The notes: generated by a model not told the origin, from the letters alone. 19,541 bases of DNA from Planctomycetia bacterium (GCA_009926295.1 RFPF01000024.1:1-19541), one strand, 5' to 3'. Counted from the first letter of the stretch, positions 1 through 7,710 are shown. A program made the numbers and translations.

Positions 1-605
1 CCGTAGAGTGCTGCGACCTTGCCCGTCATGGCGTGCAGCTCGGCACAGAACGCGAGGTAGGCGCTCATGGACACCGCATCCGGATGATCGTCGCTCCAGC
101 CCGTCGTGGCGGAGGCCGGAAACAGCACCCGCACGGGCGACTTCGCGAGCTGAAGCATGTCGGTGACGTGCGCAAAGCTTCGGAGCGCGTTGAGTCTCGG
201 GATCACGGCCTGACGTTCCCGATAGCCCACGTACGCAACCCATGTCACGCGTCCGGCGACGGCCGCCGCGAGCAGAGTGATGAAGGCGTCGAGCGATTGC
301 AGGTACGTCGGCAAATCCTCGAACACGTCCATGTGCCGTACGAATAAGAAGATGGGCGAGAAGATCACGATGAAAGCGATCAGGGCTCCCGCGCCGCTGA
401 CGATCCACTGCAACCAGCGACGAAGCCGCAGGGGCCCGTCGGAAACAAGCGCGGCAACGTATCCCGAAAACCACTGTGCATGACGATCGATGCCCCGGCC
501 GGGAAACCGCTCGTGGATTCGGTGCGCGAGCGCGGCACATGCGGCCGCCACCTGATCGGGGATCAGTTGCGGGGTGTCGGAAACCACGCGTTTCGTCCCG
601 TGCAT
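1..605 (-). CDS. Hypothetical two-helix membrane protein (3' end off window)
   Basis: The minus-strand frame is open from an ATG at 605-603 to the left edge: 201 codons seen, no stop. The start is chosen because GAGGAG lies 5 bases upstream, a strong ribosome-binding site. An ATG at 610-608 is in another frame. The protein begins MHGTKRVVSDTPQLIPDQVA, then has a soluble amphipathic N-terminus. Two hydrophobic segments follow, at about residues 67-89 (rich in I, F, V) and 106-128, separated by a short acidic loop (HMDVFEDLP). After these comes a soluble stretch with RSFAHVTDMLQLAKSP and a W-rich patch. There is no signal peptide, so it is probably an inner-membrane protein with both ends on the same side. 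I do not recognise the family. It points away from nothing obvious and is separated from purC by 139 bp, so it may have its own promoter. The coding call is firm from frame openness, GC3 pattern and hydrophobicity; function is unknown. Confidence 0.72.
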   Translation of the reverse strand, partial: MHGTKRVVSDTPQLIPDQVAAACAALAHRIHERFPGRGIDRHAQWFSGYVAALVSDGPLRLRRWLQWIVSGAGALIAFIVIFSPIFLFVRHMDVFEDLPTYLQSLDAFITLLAAAVAGRVTWVAYVGYRERQAVIPRLNALRSFAHVTDMLQLAKSPVRVLFPASATTGWSDDHPDAVSMSAYLAFCAELHAMTGKVAALY

Positions 606-675
606 CGCATCTCCTCTTGCCTCGCCCGCGTCGGCGGCCCGCCGCGACCCTCGAGCCGGGCCGCGACCGACACGT

Positions 676-704
676 ACGCTACCCGGACGGACCGTGTGGA
701 ACAA
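676..704 (-). promoter_or_regulatory. Possible sigma70-like promoter for the 1-605 gene
   Basis: Reading the minus strand, TTGTTC (704-699) and TAGCGT (681-676) are separated by 17 bases and lie about 70 bases before the ATG at 605. The spacing is ideal but the hexamers are only partial matches, so this is a weak inference. The surrounding 606-744 gap holds nothing else I can support apart from a 12-bp GC palindrome at 714-725. Confidence 0.25.
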
Positions 705-744
705 CGAACCGGCCAGCCGCGGCTGCGACGCGAGAGGCACGCAA

Positions 745-1659
745 CTACCCGGGAAGCCGGCCCGTGATCCGTCGGCAGGCTTCGAGATACTTTTCGCGGG
801 TCTTGACGAGCACGTCGGCGGGCAGGGCCGGCGGCGGACTCGCCTTGTCCCAGCCGCTGGCCTCCAGCCAGTCGCGCACGAACTGCTTGTCGAACGAAAC
901 GGGCACGCGGCCCGTGCCCGCCGCATCCGCCGGCCAAAACCGTGAACTGTCGGGCGTGAGCACCTCGTCGACGAGGATGATCGCCCCGTCGGCCGCACGG
1001 CCCCACTCGAACTTCGTGTCGGCGAGGATGATGCCCCGTGCCGCAGCATGGGACGCCCCGCGCGTATAGACGTCGAGGCTCTTCGTGCGAAGAGTACCGG
1101 CGAGGTCGGCGCCGATGGCCGCAGCCATTTCGTCGAAAGACACGTTTTCATCGTGGCCGCTCGAAGCCTTCGTGGCGGGCGTGAAGATCGGCTCGGGGAG
1201 CCTCTCGCCCGGCGCGAGTCCCCGCGGCAACGGCACGCCGCACACGGTGCACGATTTCCGATACTCGGCGAGTCCCGAGCCGGCCAGCCATCCACGGACG
1301 ACGCACTCGAAAGGGACGACCTCGGCTTTGCGAACGAGCATCGTGCGACCGCGGAGAATATCGCGGTCGACCGACGGCGGCAGCCCCATCGCATCGACGT
1401 CGGTCGTGATCAGGTGGTGCGCGACCGGCTCGGAGCCGCGGGAGAGGAGGTCGAACCAGAACTCCGAGATCGCCGTGAGCACCTTCCCCTTGCCGGGGAT
1501 CGGCGTGGGCAGGATCCAGTCGAAGGCGCTGATCCGGTCGGTGCTGACGATCAGCATCACGTCCCCGTGGAGGGTCGACGTGAATCGGTAGCAGTCACGG
1601 ACCTTGCCGCGAAAGGGCTCCCCGAGCGGCAGATGTGTTTCGGTCACGGCGTCATTCAT
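745..1659 (-). CDS. purC: Phosphoribosylaminoimidazole-succinocarboxamide (SAICAR) synthase
   Basis: PurC ligates L-aspartate to CAIR using ATP in de novo purine synthesis, in the cytosol. The 304-residue product matches the usual ~300-residue single-domain enzyme. Visible family signatures are the N-terminal GKVRDCYRF nucleotide-binding loop, RISAFDWILPTPIPGKG, the signature PFECVVRGWLAGSGL, the substrate loop FTPATKASSGHDENVSF, the second signature ADTKFEWG, and DEVLTPDSSRFW. The start at 1659 (MNDAVTETHLPLGEPF) is chosen because homology begins just after it. An in-frame ATG at 1677 (MRRTTAMND) is the alternative. No clear Shine-Dalgarno precedes either. The open frame continues upstream to 1839, but that extension is repeat sequence and not PurC. 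It is a lone gene here, with no other pur genes adjacent. Repeat copy 1713-1854 begins only 53 bp before the start, so the promoter must lie in a very short gap, inside the repeat or beyond it. Confidence 0.96.
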   Translation of the reverse strand: MNDAVTETHLPLGEPFRGKVRDCYRFTSTLHGDVMLIVSTDRISAFDWILPTPIPGKGKVLTAISEFWFDLLSRGSEPVAHHLITTDVDAMGLPPSVDRDILRGRTMLVRKAEVVPFECVVRGWLAGSGLAEYRKSCTVCGVPLPRGLAPGERLPEPIFTPATKASSGHDENVSFDEMAAAIGADLAGTLRTKSLDVYTRGASHAAARGIILADTKFEWGRAADGAIILVDEVLTPDSSRFWPADAAGTGRVPVSFDKQFVRDWLEASGWDKASPPPALPADVLVKTREKYLEACRRITGRLPG

Positions 1660-1712
1660 GGCCGTTGTTCTACGCATTCGCCGGCGGCTGGGCCATGGCC
1701 TGTGGGCGCGCC

Positions 1713-1854
1713 GGCTTCGGGCTCCCCATATCCCGTCGCCGGACGTTCGCCTCAGCCCTCCAGGCTTCGGCTCACTCGACTCCGACTGCGCTTCGCCATC
1801 CTGGCTGCGCTTGTCTGCATACGCCGGCTCCCGGGACACGGGGAGCCCGAAGCC
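1713..1854 (-). repeat. Palindromic intergenic repeat, copy 1a
   Basis: A 142-bp element bounded by a perfect 15-bp terminal inverted repeat: GGCTTCGGGCTCCCC at 1713-1727 pairs with GGGGAGCCCGAAGCC at 1840-1854. The interior carries the family core read on the minus strand, including GCCAGGATGGC and a CGTCCGGC end motif. The terminal arms differ in sequence from the other copies yet still pair perfectly. Together with copy 1b it fills most of the gene-free stretch 1660-2067. Open frames through it on both strands are by-products of its GC content. Confidence 0.85.
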
Positions 1855-1884
1855 TCCTCAACTGGTTCGACTGAGAAACGGGGA

Positions 1885-2026
1885 GGCTCGGGGCTGCCCA
1901 TGCCCTCGAGCCGGGCTATGGGAGCGAGCGCAGCCAGGATGGCGAAAGCGAAGCGGACATGCAGAGAGCCGAAGCCTGGAGGGCTGAGGCGAACGTCCGG
2001 CGAGGGGGGCTGGGCAGTCACGAGCC
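1885..2026 (+). repeat. Palindromic intergenic repeat, copy 1b
   Basis: Same family as copy 1a in the opposite orientation, 30 bp away. Its ends pair (GGCTCG with CGAGCC, and CTGCCCA with TGGGCAG) with three mismatched bases between. Positions 1966-2001 are a perfect 36-bp inverted copy of 1738-1773 in copy 1a. Positions 1882-1972 are identical, as reverse complement, to 10388-10478 in copy 2a. The dnaE2 stop is 42 bp further on, so the element also lies just beyond the 3' end of the mutagenesis operon. Confidence 0.85.
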
Positions 2027-2067
2027 GGCGCGCATGGAGAAGAGGCAAGCGGGACGCTCGCCCCACG

Positions 2068-2730
2068 TCAGCAGAAGTCGCGGGACATGCGGGGCAGGGC
2101 GGTGGTGGCGGAGGTTTCGGGGCGGAGGGCGGCGGCGGATTCGAGCCGCGTGCTCACCACGTGCACCACCGCGCCGCGCCGCTGGATCCGGCCGTGCACC
2201 ACGAGCACGGCCGCGCGGCGGGCAGCCAGGTCGGCCTGCTCCCAGACGCTCGGGTGCACGACGATGTTGGCGGCGCCGGTCTCGTCCTCGACCGTGAGAA
2301 AGATCGTGCCCTTGGCCGTGGCCGGCCGCTGCCGAGTGAGCACGATGCCGGCGACGGCCACGCGGCGACCCTCCGGCCGTCCGACAGCCTCGGCGATGGT
2401 CGCGACGCCGCGGGCGGAAAGCCAATCGCGGTCGAACTGCAGCGGATGGGCCTTGAGCGACAGGCCCGCGGTGCGGTAGTCGGCCACCACCTCCTCTTCT
2501 GCCGAGAGCGCAGGCAGCAGGTCAGCTGCTTCCTCGTCTTCTTCGTCATCGAGGCCCGCGAGGAGCGGCCTGCGAGCGGGCTGCTCGAGGCACTGCATCG
2601 CCTCCCACACCGCCCGCCTGCGGTCGAGGCCGAACGAGGCGAACGCACCCGCCCGGGCCAGATGCAACAGCGCCTCGCGGTCGAGCGCGGCACGGTAGGC
2701 GAGATCTCGGGGCAGCCGAAAGGGGCCGTC
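2068..2730 (-). pseudogene. dnaE2: C-terminal part of error-prone DNA polymerase DnaE2, out of frame
   Basis: This is the continuation of dnaE2 in a different frame. It begins DGPFRLPRDLAYRAALDRE at 2730 and runs without a stop to TGA at 2070-2068. It contains the helical segment after the fingers (LHLARAGAFASFGLDRR, then AVWEAM) and the OB-fold region (VAGIVLTRQRPATAKGTIFL, then VEDETGAANIVVHP). It ends PRMSRDFC, close to the usual DnaE2 terminus (SRDF). The open frame extends upstream to an ATG at 2814, but those residues are an out-of-frame reading of the preceding dnaE2 codons. The C-terminal region is well preserved, so the lesion is either recent, a sequencing error or bypassed by frameshifting. 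I see no ribosome-binding site that would let it be translated alone. Confidence 0.8.
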
Positions 2731-5206
2731 CGATCCGCCGCCCCGCCGCCTCGCCGAGGCCATGCACCTGCTCGAGCCCCAGCCGGATTGCCGGCTGTTT
2801 TGCACAGCCTCCATTCAGCCGACCTTCGAGCGATGCGTGCCAGCAGCTCGCGTTGACATCCACGGGCAAGACCTTCACGCCATGCGCCTTCGCGTCGCGG
2901 ACGAGCTGTGCCGGGGCGTAAAACCCCATCGGCTGGCTGCCGAGGAGCGCGGCGGTGAAGGCGGCGGGGTGGTGGCACTTGAGCCACGCCGACACATAGA
3001 CGAGCAGCGCGAAACTCGCCGCGTGCGATTCGGGAAAGCCGTATTCGCCGAAGCCGCGGATCTGCCCGAACACCTGCTCGGCAAACTGTTGCGACAGCCC
3101 GCGGGCGAGCATGCCATTGATGAGCTTCACGCGAAACTCTTCGATCAGGCCCGGCCTTCGCCAGGCTCCCATGGCCCGCCGCAATTGATCGGCCTCGCCC
3201 GGAGTGAAGCCCGCCGCCACCACCGCCAGCCGCATCGCCTGCTCCTGGAAGAGCGGCACTCCGAGCGTCTTCTCGAGCACCGCACGGATCTCGTCGTTGG
3301 GATACGTGACCGGATCCTCCCCCGCCCGCCGGCGGAGGTAGGGATGCACCATGTCGCCCTGGATCGGCCCCGGCCGCACGATCGCCACCTCGATCACGAG
3401 GTCGTAGAAGCACCGGGGCTTGAGCCTCGGCAGCATGCTCATCTGCGCCCGGCTCTCGATCTGAAACACGCCCACGGTGTCGGCGCGGGAGATCATGTCG
3501 TAGACGGCAGGGTCTTCCGCCGGCACCGTCGCCAGCGTGAGCCTCGGGCCTCCGGCCCCGGCCACGAGGTCGAACGCCCGATGGATCGCCGAAAGCATGC
3601 CGAGGGCGAGGCAATCGACCTTCAGGATGCCGAGCTCGTCGAGGTCGTTCTTGTCCCACTGCACGATCGTGCGGCCGTCCATCGTGGCCGGCTGGATCGG
3701 CACGAGGTCGCACAGGTCGCCGCGGGTCATCACCATGCCGCCGACGTGCTGCCCCAGATGGCGGGGGAAGCCGACGAGGCTGCCGACGAGCGCTGCGAGC
3801 CTCGTGCACGCGTCGCTCGCGGGGTCGAGCCCCGCCTCGGCCAGCCTCGTCGGCAGATCCTCCAGACCATCGCCCACGTCGAGCGCCTCGGCGATCCGGT
3901 CGACGCGGTCGAGCGAGAATCCGAGCGCCTTGGCGACGTCGCGCACCGCCGAGCGGAGACGATACGAGATCACCTCGGCCGTCATCGCCGCCCGAGTGCG
4001 GCCGTAGGTGGCATAGACGTATTGGATCACCTCCTCGCGGCGGTCGTGCTCGAAGTCGATGTCGATGTCGGGGGCCTCGCGCCGCTCGCGGCTCACGAAC
4101 CGCTCGAAGAGCACGTTCATCCGCGCCGGATCGACCGACGTGACGCCGAGGCAGTAACAGACCGCCGAGTTGGCCGCCGAGCCGCGGCCCTGGCAGAGAA
4201 TGCCACGCCCCCTGGCGAACCGCACGATGTCGAACACGGTGAGGAAGTAGGCCTCGTAGCCGAGCTCGGCGATGAGCGCGAGCTCGTGGGCGACGAGTTC
4301 GCGAACCTTCTCCGGAATCCCGTCGGGATACCGCCGGGCAGCCCCCTTCCAGGCGAGGTGGGCGAGGTGCTCCCGGGCCGTGCGGCCCGGCGGCACGGTC
4401 GCCTCGGGGTATTCGTACCTCAGTTCGTCGAGCGAAAATGTGCACCGCCCCGCGATCTCGACGGCGCGATCGAGCGCACCGGGCAGCGACTCAAACCGCG
4501 CGGCGACGCGCCGGCGCTCGTGCAGGTGCCGCTCGCCGTTGGCGAGGAGTTCGCCACGGATCGCATCGACCGTGCTCCGCCGCCGCACCGCGGCGAGCAC
4601 GTCGGCCAGCGCGAGACGGCTCCGCTCGTGGTAGCGCACGTCACCGGCGGCCGCCACGGGCACGCCAGCCAGCCGGGCCGCGCGGGCGAATGCCTGCAGG
4701 CGGTCTTCGTCGTCTCCCTCGAGCGCCACCTCGACGAGCGCCCAGAGCCGGTCGTCGAACGCGCTCCGCCAATGGGCCAGGTGCTCGACGGGCTCCACGA
4801 GCCCGGCCAGCGGCACGCCCGCCAAGAGGCCGCCCGCATGGGCCGCGACATCGTCGAAGGCGAGGACGCACCGCCCCGCCATGCCATCGCCGCCTTCCTC
4901 GGCAGCCCGCGCAGAGCCGCGGGTGAGCAGGCGGCAGAGGTTCGCATAGCCCGTACGGTCGGCTGCCCAGACGACGAGCGGAGCCGCGTCGCACGGCTCG
5001 AGATGCGCCCCGATGACGAGCTTCAGCCCCGCCTGCTTCGCTGCGCCGTGCGCCCGCACGATGCCGGAGAGTGTGCCGCGGTCGGTGATCGCCAGCGCCT
5101 CGTAGCCGAGCGCGGCAGCGGTGTGCACGAGCTCCTCCGGATGCGACGCGCCGCGGAGAAATGAAAAATTGCTCGTACAGTGCAGTTCGGCATAACGCGG
5201 TTCCAT
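2546..5206 (-). CDS. dnaE2: Error-prone DNA polymerase DnaE2 (ImuC), frameshifted after residue 825
   Basis: DnaE2 is the catalytic subunit of the ImuA-ImuB-DnaE2 translesion mutasome. The start ATG at 5206 shares its A with the imuB stop (TGATG), so translation is coupled. The N-terminal PHP-like domain begins YAELHCTSNFSFLRGASHPEEL. It lacks some metal-binding histidines, as DnaE2 proteins often do. The C-family catalytic aspartates are visible as PDIDIDF (D380, D382) and the third in LKVDCLALG (D531). GRGSAANSAVCYCLG, FPRHLGQHVGGMVMT and GFPESHAASFALLVYVSAWLK are typical of the family. The frame is DnaE2 up to GLEQVHGLGEAAGRRI (residue 825, base 2732). It then reads 61 unrelated residues to a stop at 2546. 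The restored gene would be about 1,045 residues, normal for DnaE2. As it stands the product keeps the polymerase core but loses the C-terminal region. Confidence 0.9.
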   Translation of the reverse strand: MEPRYAELHCTSNFSFLRGASHPEELVHTAAALGYEALAITDRGTLSGIVRAHGAAKQAGLKLVIGAHLEPCDAAPLVVWAADRTGYANLCRLLTRGSARAAEEGGDGMAGRCVLAFDDVAAHAGGLLAGVPLAGLVEPVEHLAHWRSAFDDRLWALVEVALEGDDEDRLQAFARAARLAGVPVAAAGDVRYHERSRLALADVLAAVRRRSTVDAIRGELLANGERHLHERRRVAARFESLPGALDRAVEIAGRCTFSLDELRYEYPEATVPPGRTAREHLAHLAWKGAARRYPDGIPEKVRELVAHELALIAELGYEAYFLTVFDIVRFARGRGILCQGRGSAANSAVCYCLGVTSVDPARMNVLFERFVSRERREAPDIDIDFEHDRREEVIQYVYATYGRTRAAMTAEVISYRLRSAVRDVAKALGFSLDRVDRIAEALDVGDGLEDLPTRLAEAGLDPASDACTRLAALVGSLVGFPRHLGQHVGGMVMTRGDLCDLVPIQPATMDGRTIVQWDKNDLDELGILKVDCLALGMLSAIHRAFDLVAGAGGPRLTLATVPAEDPAVYDMISRADTVGVFQIESRAQMSMLPRLKPRCFYDLVIEVAIVRPGPIQGDMVHPYLRRRAGEDPVTYPNDEIRAVLEKTLGVPLFQEQAMRLAVVAAGFTPGEADQLRRAMGAWRRPGLIEEFRVKLINGMLARGLSQQFAEQVFGQIRGFGEYGFPESHAASFALLVYVSAWLKCHHPAAFTAALLGSQPMGFYAPAQLVRDAKAHGVKVLPVDVNASCWHASLEGRLNGGCAKQPAIRLGLEQVHGLGEAAGRRIGRPLSAAPRSRLPCRARPRGAVASGPGGCVRLVRPRPQAGGVGGDAVPRAARSQAAPRGPR

Positions 5207-6882
5207 CAGGCAAACACTCCGTGCAGAAACCAGGCTCCGTCCTTCAGCCGTCGAAAGAGCCAGAATCTCCTCCCGGCTCGCGTCTCGACCACGTAGTAGT
5301 CGCGCCTCACGATCGGCCCGCGCCACCAGGCCGTTTCGATCCGCTCGGGCCCGTGGGCCGTGGCCACCTCGTGCACCTCGCCGCCATGCCGAAACCGCAC
5401 CGGCGGCCGCCCGACATCGGCCGTGTCGGGCACGACCGCCAGCACGTCGAGCGGCACGGGCCGCGGCAGCAGCCAGATCGGCCGCCGCTCCGCCGGCATT
5501 TCGCATCGCCGCTGTGCCGGTGCCCCCGCGGAGCCGGCGATGGAACCGCGTGCCTCCGGCGGCACGCCCACCCAGGCGTGCTCGGGCTGCGCGTCTTTCA
5601 CGCCCCGCGGCTCGAACACGGCCTTGCCGCCGAGCCTGCCGGCGAGCCTGTCGAACAGCATGCCCACCTCTGATGCCGCCGACTCGCTTTCGCCCGCGAA
5701 GAGCGATCGCTGCCGGCACACCACCGGTGCGGCGGCCAGCACGTCGACGGCGATGCCCTCGATCTCCCGCGGCAGCCGCACCCGCGCCATGCGCAGCCGC
5801 ACGAGATCGACGACGTGCCGCACGGCGATCGAGGGCCGATACAGCCCGACGTCGATCACGACCGGGGGGCAGGGGCCTCGCTCGCCCATGCCCGCCCACT
5901 GCTCGAACCGCACCTGCAGGGAGGTGATCCCATCGCCCCGCGCCATGAGCGGCGCCACGCACTGCCCCACGAGCCTCTCGAGGATGGCCGCCACCGCATC
6001 CTCACCCACCTCCCGCAGCGACACCGGCACGTCGAAGGCGTGCGCCACCCGCGGCAACTCCGCACCGAATGTCGCCGCGAGCGGCTCGGCGCAGACGCCC
6101 CTGAACTGCGCCAGCCGCACCGCGAGCGTGTGCGGGAACCTGGACGCCAGACTCTTCCGCGACACCTTCAGAATGCCGCCGATCGTGTCGATCCCCACCT
6201 CGCGAAGCGCGGCGCGCACGGCCGCATCGAGCCTGAGCGCTGCGGCCGGCAACGCCGCCAGGGTCACGACCTGTTCTCCCGGTTGCACGATGGCGAACCG
6301 CCGACGAAACGGCGGCGCGGGCGGTGGATTGAGCAATTCGGTGTGGTGGGCTGCGGCCCAGGCTGCCCCGACCGTATCGGCGATGGCGACCCGGGCGTGG
6401 AGGCCGCGGGCAGCGAACGTCCAAACGGCCGTGCGCACGAGCAGCGCCTCGCCGCCAAAGAACCTCGCCGTGCCCGTCACATCGACGTGGATGCACTCGG
6501 GCCGTCCGGCATCCTCGAGCGCCACGATCGGCGCGAACCGCCGGCTGTGGCGGGCCAACTGCTCGAGCGACGCCCGATCCGCGGCGGGATCGTCGTGGTC
6601 GATCTCGGCCACATGGCAGGCCCGTGATCCATGGGTGAGCGCGAGCACGGCCATCCCCTCCGCCAACGACATCCCCGGCAGGATCCGCGGCGCCGGCGGC
6701 CTCTCACCACTGTGCACCGATTCGCTCCGCGGCGGCAGCGCCCAAGCCCACGACGTGATCGTCATCACGCCCCGTCGCTCACGCCGACAGACGAACACCG
6801 GCACCTTTCGCAGGGCGGGATCGTGGATGAGGCGACGCTGCACGGGCCAGCGCGGCAGCCAGATCGTCATGATGCGCGACAT
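5206..6882 (-). CDS. imuB: ImuB, catalytically inactive Y-family polymerase homologue
   Basis: ImuB is the hub of the mutasome, linking ImuA, DnaE2 and the beta clamp. The 558-residue product begins MSRIMTIWLPRWPVQRR, where an active Y-family polymerase would have an acidic DxD-like start. The later region is CIHVDVTGTARFFGGEAL, the ImuB form of the palm. The little-finger and C-terminal region ends RRPIWLLPRPVPLD, GPERIETAWWRGPIVRRDYY and a terminal WFLHGVFA, all typical of ImuB. QRSLF at residues 391-395 fits the QxxLF beta-clamp-binding motif. The start at 6882 overlaps imuA by 16 bases. An alternative start at 6870 (MTIWLPRW) would give an exact ATGA overlap with the imuA stop and fits where homology begins. 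The gene is between imuA and dnaE2 in the canonical order. Confidence 0.93.
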   Translation of the reverse strand: MSRIMTIWLPRWPVQRRLIHDPALRKVPVFVCRRERRGVMTITSWAWALPPRSESVHSGERPPAPRILPGMSLAEGMAVLALTHGSRACHVAEIDHDDPAADRASLEQLARHSRRFAPIVALEDAGRPECIHVDVTGTARFFGGEALLVRTAVWTFAARGLHARVAIADTVGAAWAAAHHTELLNPPPAPPFRRRFAIVQPGEQVVTLAALPAAALRLDAAVRAALREVGIDTIGGILKVSRKSLASRFPHTLAVRLAQFRGVCAEPLAATFGAELPRVAHAFDVPVSLREVGEDAVAAILERLVGQCVAPLMARGDGITSLQVRFEQWAGMGERGPCPPVVIDVGLYRPSIAVRHVVDLVRLRMARVRLPREIEGIAVDVLAAAPVVCRQRSLFAGESESAASEVGMLFDRLAGRLGGKAVFEPRGVKDAQPEHAWVGVPPEARGSIAGSAGAPAQRRCEMPAERRPIWLLPRPVPLDVLAVVPDTADVGRPPVRFRHGGEVHEVATAHGPERIETAWWRGPIVRRDYYVVETRAGRRFWLFRRLKDGAWFLHGVFA

Positions 6883-7649
6883 GCGATTCGTTCCCGCTCG
6901 AGGATGCGTGGCGGCGCGGAGGGGGATTGACCGAGGTCGGCGGCGCAGCCTCGCGAGAGATCGAGGCCGACGTCGACCGCTCGCTCCTGAATCTGTGCCT
7001 CACCGGACCACGGCCCTCCCACGAGCGAAAGCCGCAGCCGGCGCACGGTCAGGCTGCCCCCCGCCTGCGCCGCCACGGCGATCCTCGCCTCCGCCCAGCT
7101 CGGATCGCGGCCGGCTGCAAGCGACCGCATGAACATGCCCACCGCGAGGCTCGCCCGTGCCGCCAACTGCCAGCGCCGCATGGCCGTGGAATGGACGCGT
7201 TCCGGCCAGGCCATCACGGCCGCCACTCCTCGGCAACGCAGCGCCTGATCGATCGCCCACACCTCGTCGGCGTCGTGGGCAGGCCGCGCCACGACGAGCC
7301 GCACGGCCTGCCGGCCGACGGCCTTGCCTCGCTCGAGCCAATTCAGCACGGCCGGTGGATGAAACCGCCCCTTGCGATCGACGACGACGATGGTGGACGC
7401 CGCGCCGCCGCCCCGATCGACATCCGCGGCCAACTGGCAGGCCACCGCCGAGGCGAGCGCGGCTGCCCCCGACGCCTCGCCGTGACAGAGCCACTCGACG
7501 AGGCTGCCGCGCCGCACGCCACCGGCCGGCAGGAGCCGATCGAGCGGAGCGAAGCCGGTCGGCACCGCGCTGCCCCTGGGCCAGCCGGTGGAAAAACCCG
7601 CAAAATCCCCCTCCTGCAACGCCTTCCCCAGCCATCCACCCGTCACCAC
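6867..7649 (-). CDS. imuA: ImuA, RecA-like mutasome protein
   Basis: ImuA is the RecA/SulA-related partner of ImuB in SOS mutagenesis. The 260-residue product starts at GTG 7649 with GGAGG seven bases upstream, a strong ribosome-binding site. After a short N-terminus it has TGFAPLDRLLPAGGVRRGSLVEWL, the RecA-like entry also seen in ImuA proteins. Then come VDRKGRFHPPAVLNW, the strand-turn PAHDADEVWAIDQALRCRG, and AVMAWPERVHSTAMRRWQLA with ASLAVGMFMR. The place of the Walker A loop is GEASGAAAL, without the usual GK(T/S), so ATP binding is doubtful. It is first gene of the operon and overlaps imuB. Identification rests partly on position before imuB and dnaE2, but the sequence itself also fits. 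A palindrome and promoter just upstream suggest damage-inducible control. Confidence 0.88.
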   Translation of the reverse strand: MVTGGWLGKALQEGDFAGFSTGWPRGSAVPTGFAPLDRLLPAGGVRRGSLVEWLCHGEASGAAALASAVACQLAADVDRGGGAASTIVVVDRKGRFHPPAVLNWLERGKAVGRQAVRLVVARPAHDADEVWAIDQALRCRGVAAVMAWPERVHSTAMRRWQLAARASLAVGMFMRSLAAGRDPSWAEARIAVAAQAGGSLTVRRLRLSLVGGPWSGEAQIQERAVDVGLDLSRGCAADLGQSPSAPPRILERERIACRAS

Positions 7650-7668
7650 GGTCGCGCCTCCGATAAGT

Positions 7669-7684
7669 GTGTACGCACGTACAC
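7669..7684. promoter_or_regulatory. Candidate SOS (LexA-type) operator of imuA
   Basis: GTGTACGCACGTACAC is a 7+2+7 perfect palindrome. It overlaps the last two bases of the -10 hexamer and the predicted transcription start, where a repressor would block initiation. ImuABC cassettes are LexA-controlled in the proteobacteria studied, so a LexA-type repressor is the natural candidate. The motif is not one of the classical E. coli or B. subtilis boxes, and no lexA is in the window. The palindrome is directly seen; the binding protein is inferred. Confidence 0.5.
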
Positions 7685-7710
7685 TATACGATCAACGGCT
7701 CGTCGGTCAA
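7683..7710 (-). promoter_or_regulatory. Promoter of the imuA-imuB-dnaE2 operon
   Basis: On the minus strand TTGACC (7710-7705) and TATAGT (7688-7683) are separated by 16 bases, a near-consensus sigma70-like pair. This would start transcription near 7676, about 27 bases before the GTG of imuA, leaving room for the GGAGG at 7661-7657. It is the best promoter match in the window. Confidence 0.6.

Noticed and set aside
714..725. 12-bp GC palindrome after purC as a terminator
   Set aside because: There is no loop and no T-run, and short GC palindromes are expected by chance at this composition.
1660..1839. N-terminal extension of purC
   Set aside because: The extra 60 codons lie mostly in repeat copy 1a. 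PurC homology begins at the methionine at 1659.
1713..2026. CRISPR array
   Set aside because: The repeats are long, inverted and paired, without regularly spaced direct repeats or cas genes.
1752..2066. Small open frames inside the repeats (also in 10311-10677 and 13774-13998) as hypothetical proteins
   Set aside because: The same peptide strings recur on both strands wherever the repeat occurs, because the DNA is repeated, and no ribosome-binding sites precede them.
1048..2856. A 602-residue plus-strand open frame across purC, the repeats and the dnaE2 end
   Set aside because: It crosses a known gene antisense, then a repeat pair, then another gene antisense. High GC keeps it open.
4438..4926. 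Arg-rich plus-strand frame, possibly a basic protein
   Set aside because: It is a shadow of dnaE2. The Arg/Ala/Pro bias is typical of antisense frames in GC-rich DNA.
2762..5164. An 800-residue plus-strand open frame
   Set aside because: It is antisense to dnaE2, with the same His/Arg-rich shadow composition and no recognisable domain.
5360..7132. A 590-residue plus-strand open frame over imuB and imuA
   Set aside because: It is a Ser/Arg/Thr-rich shadow of two recognised minus-strand genes.
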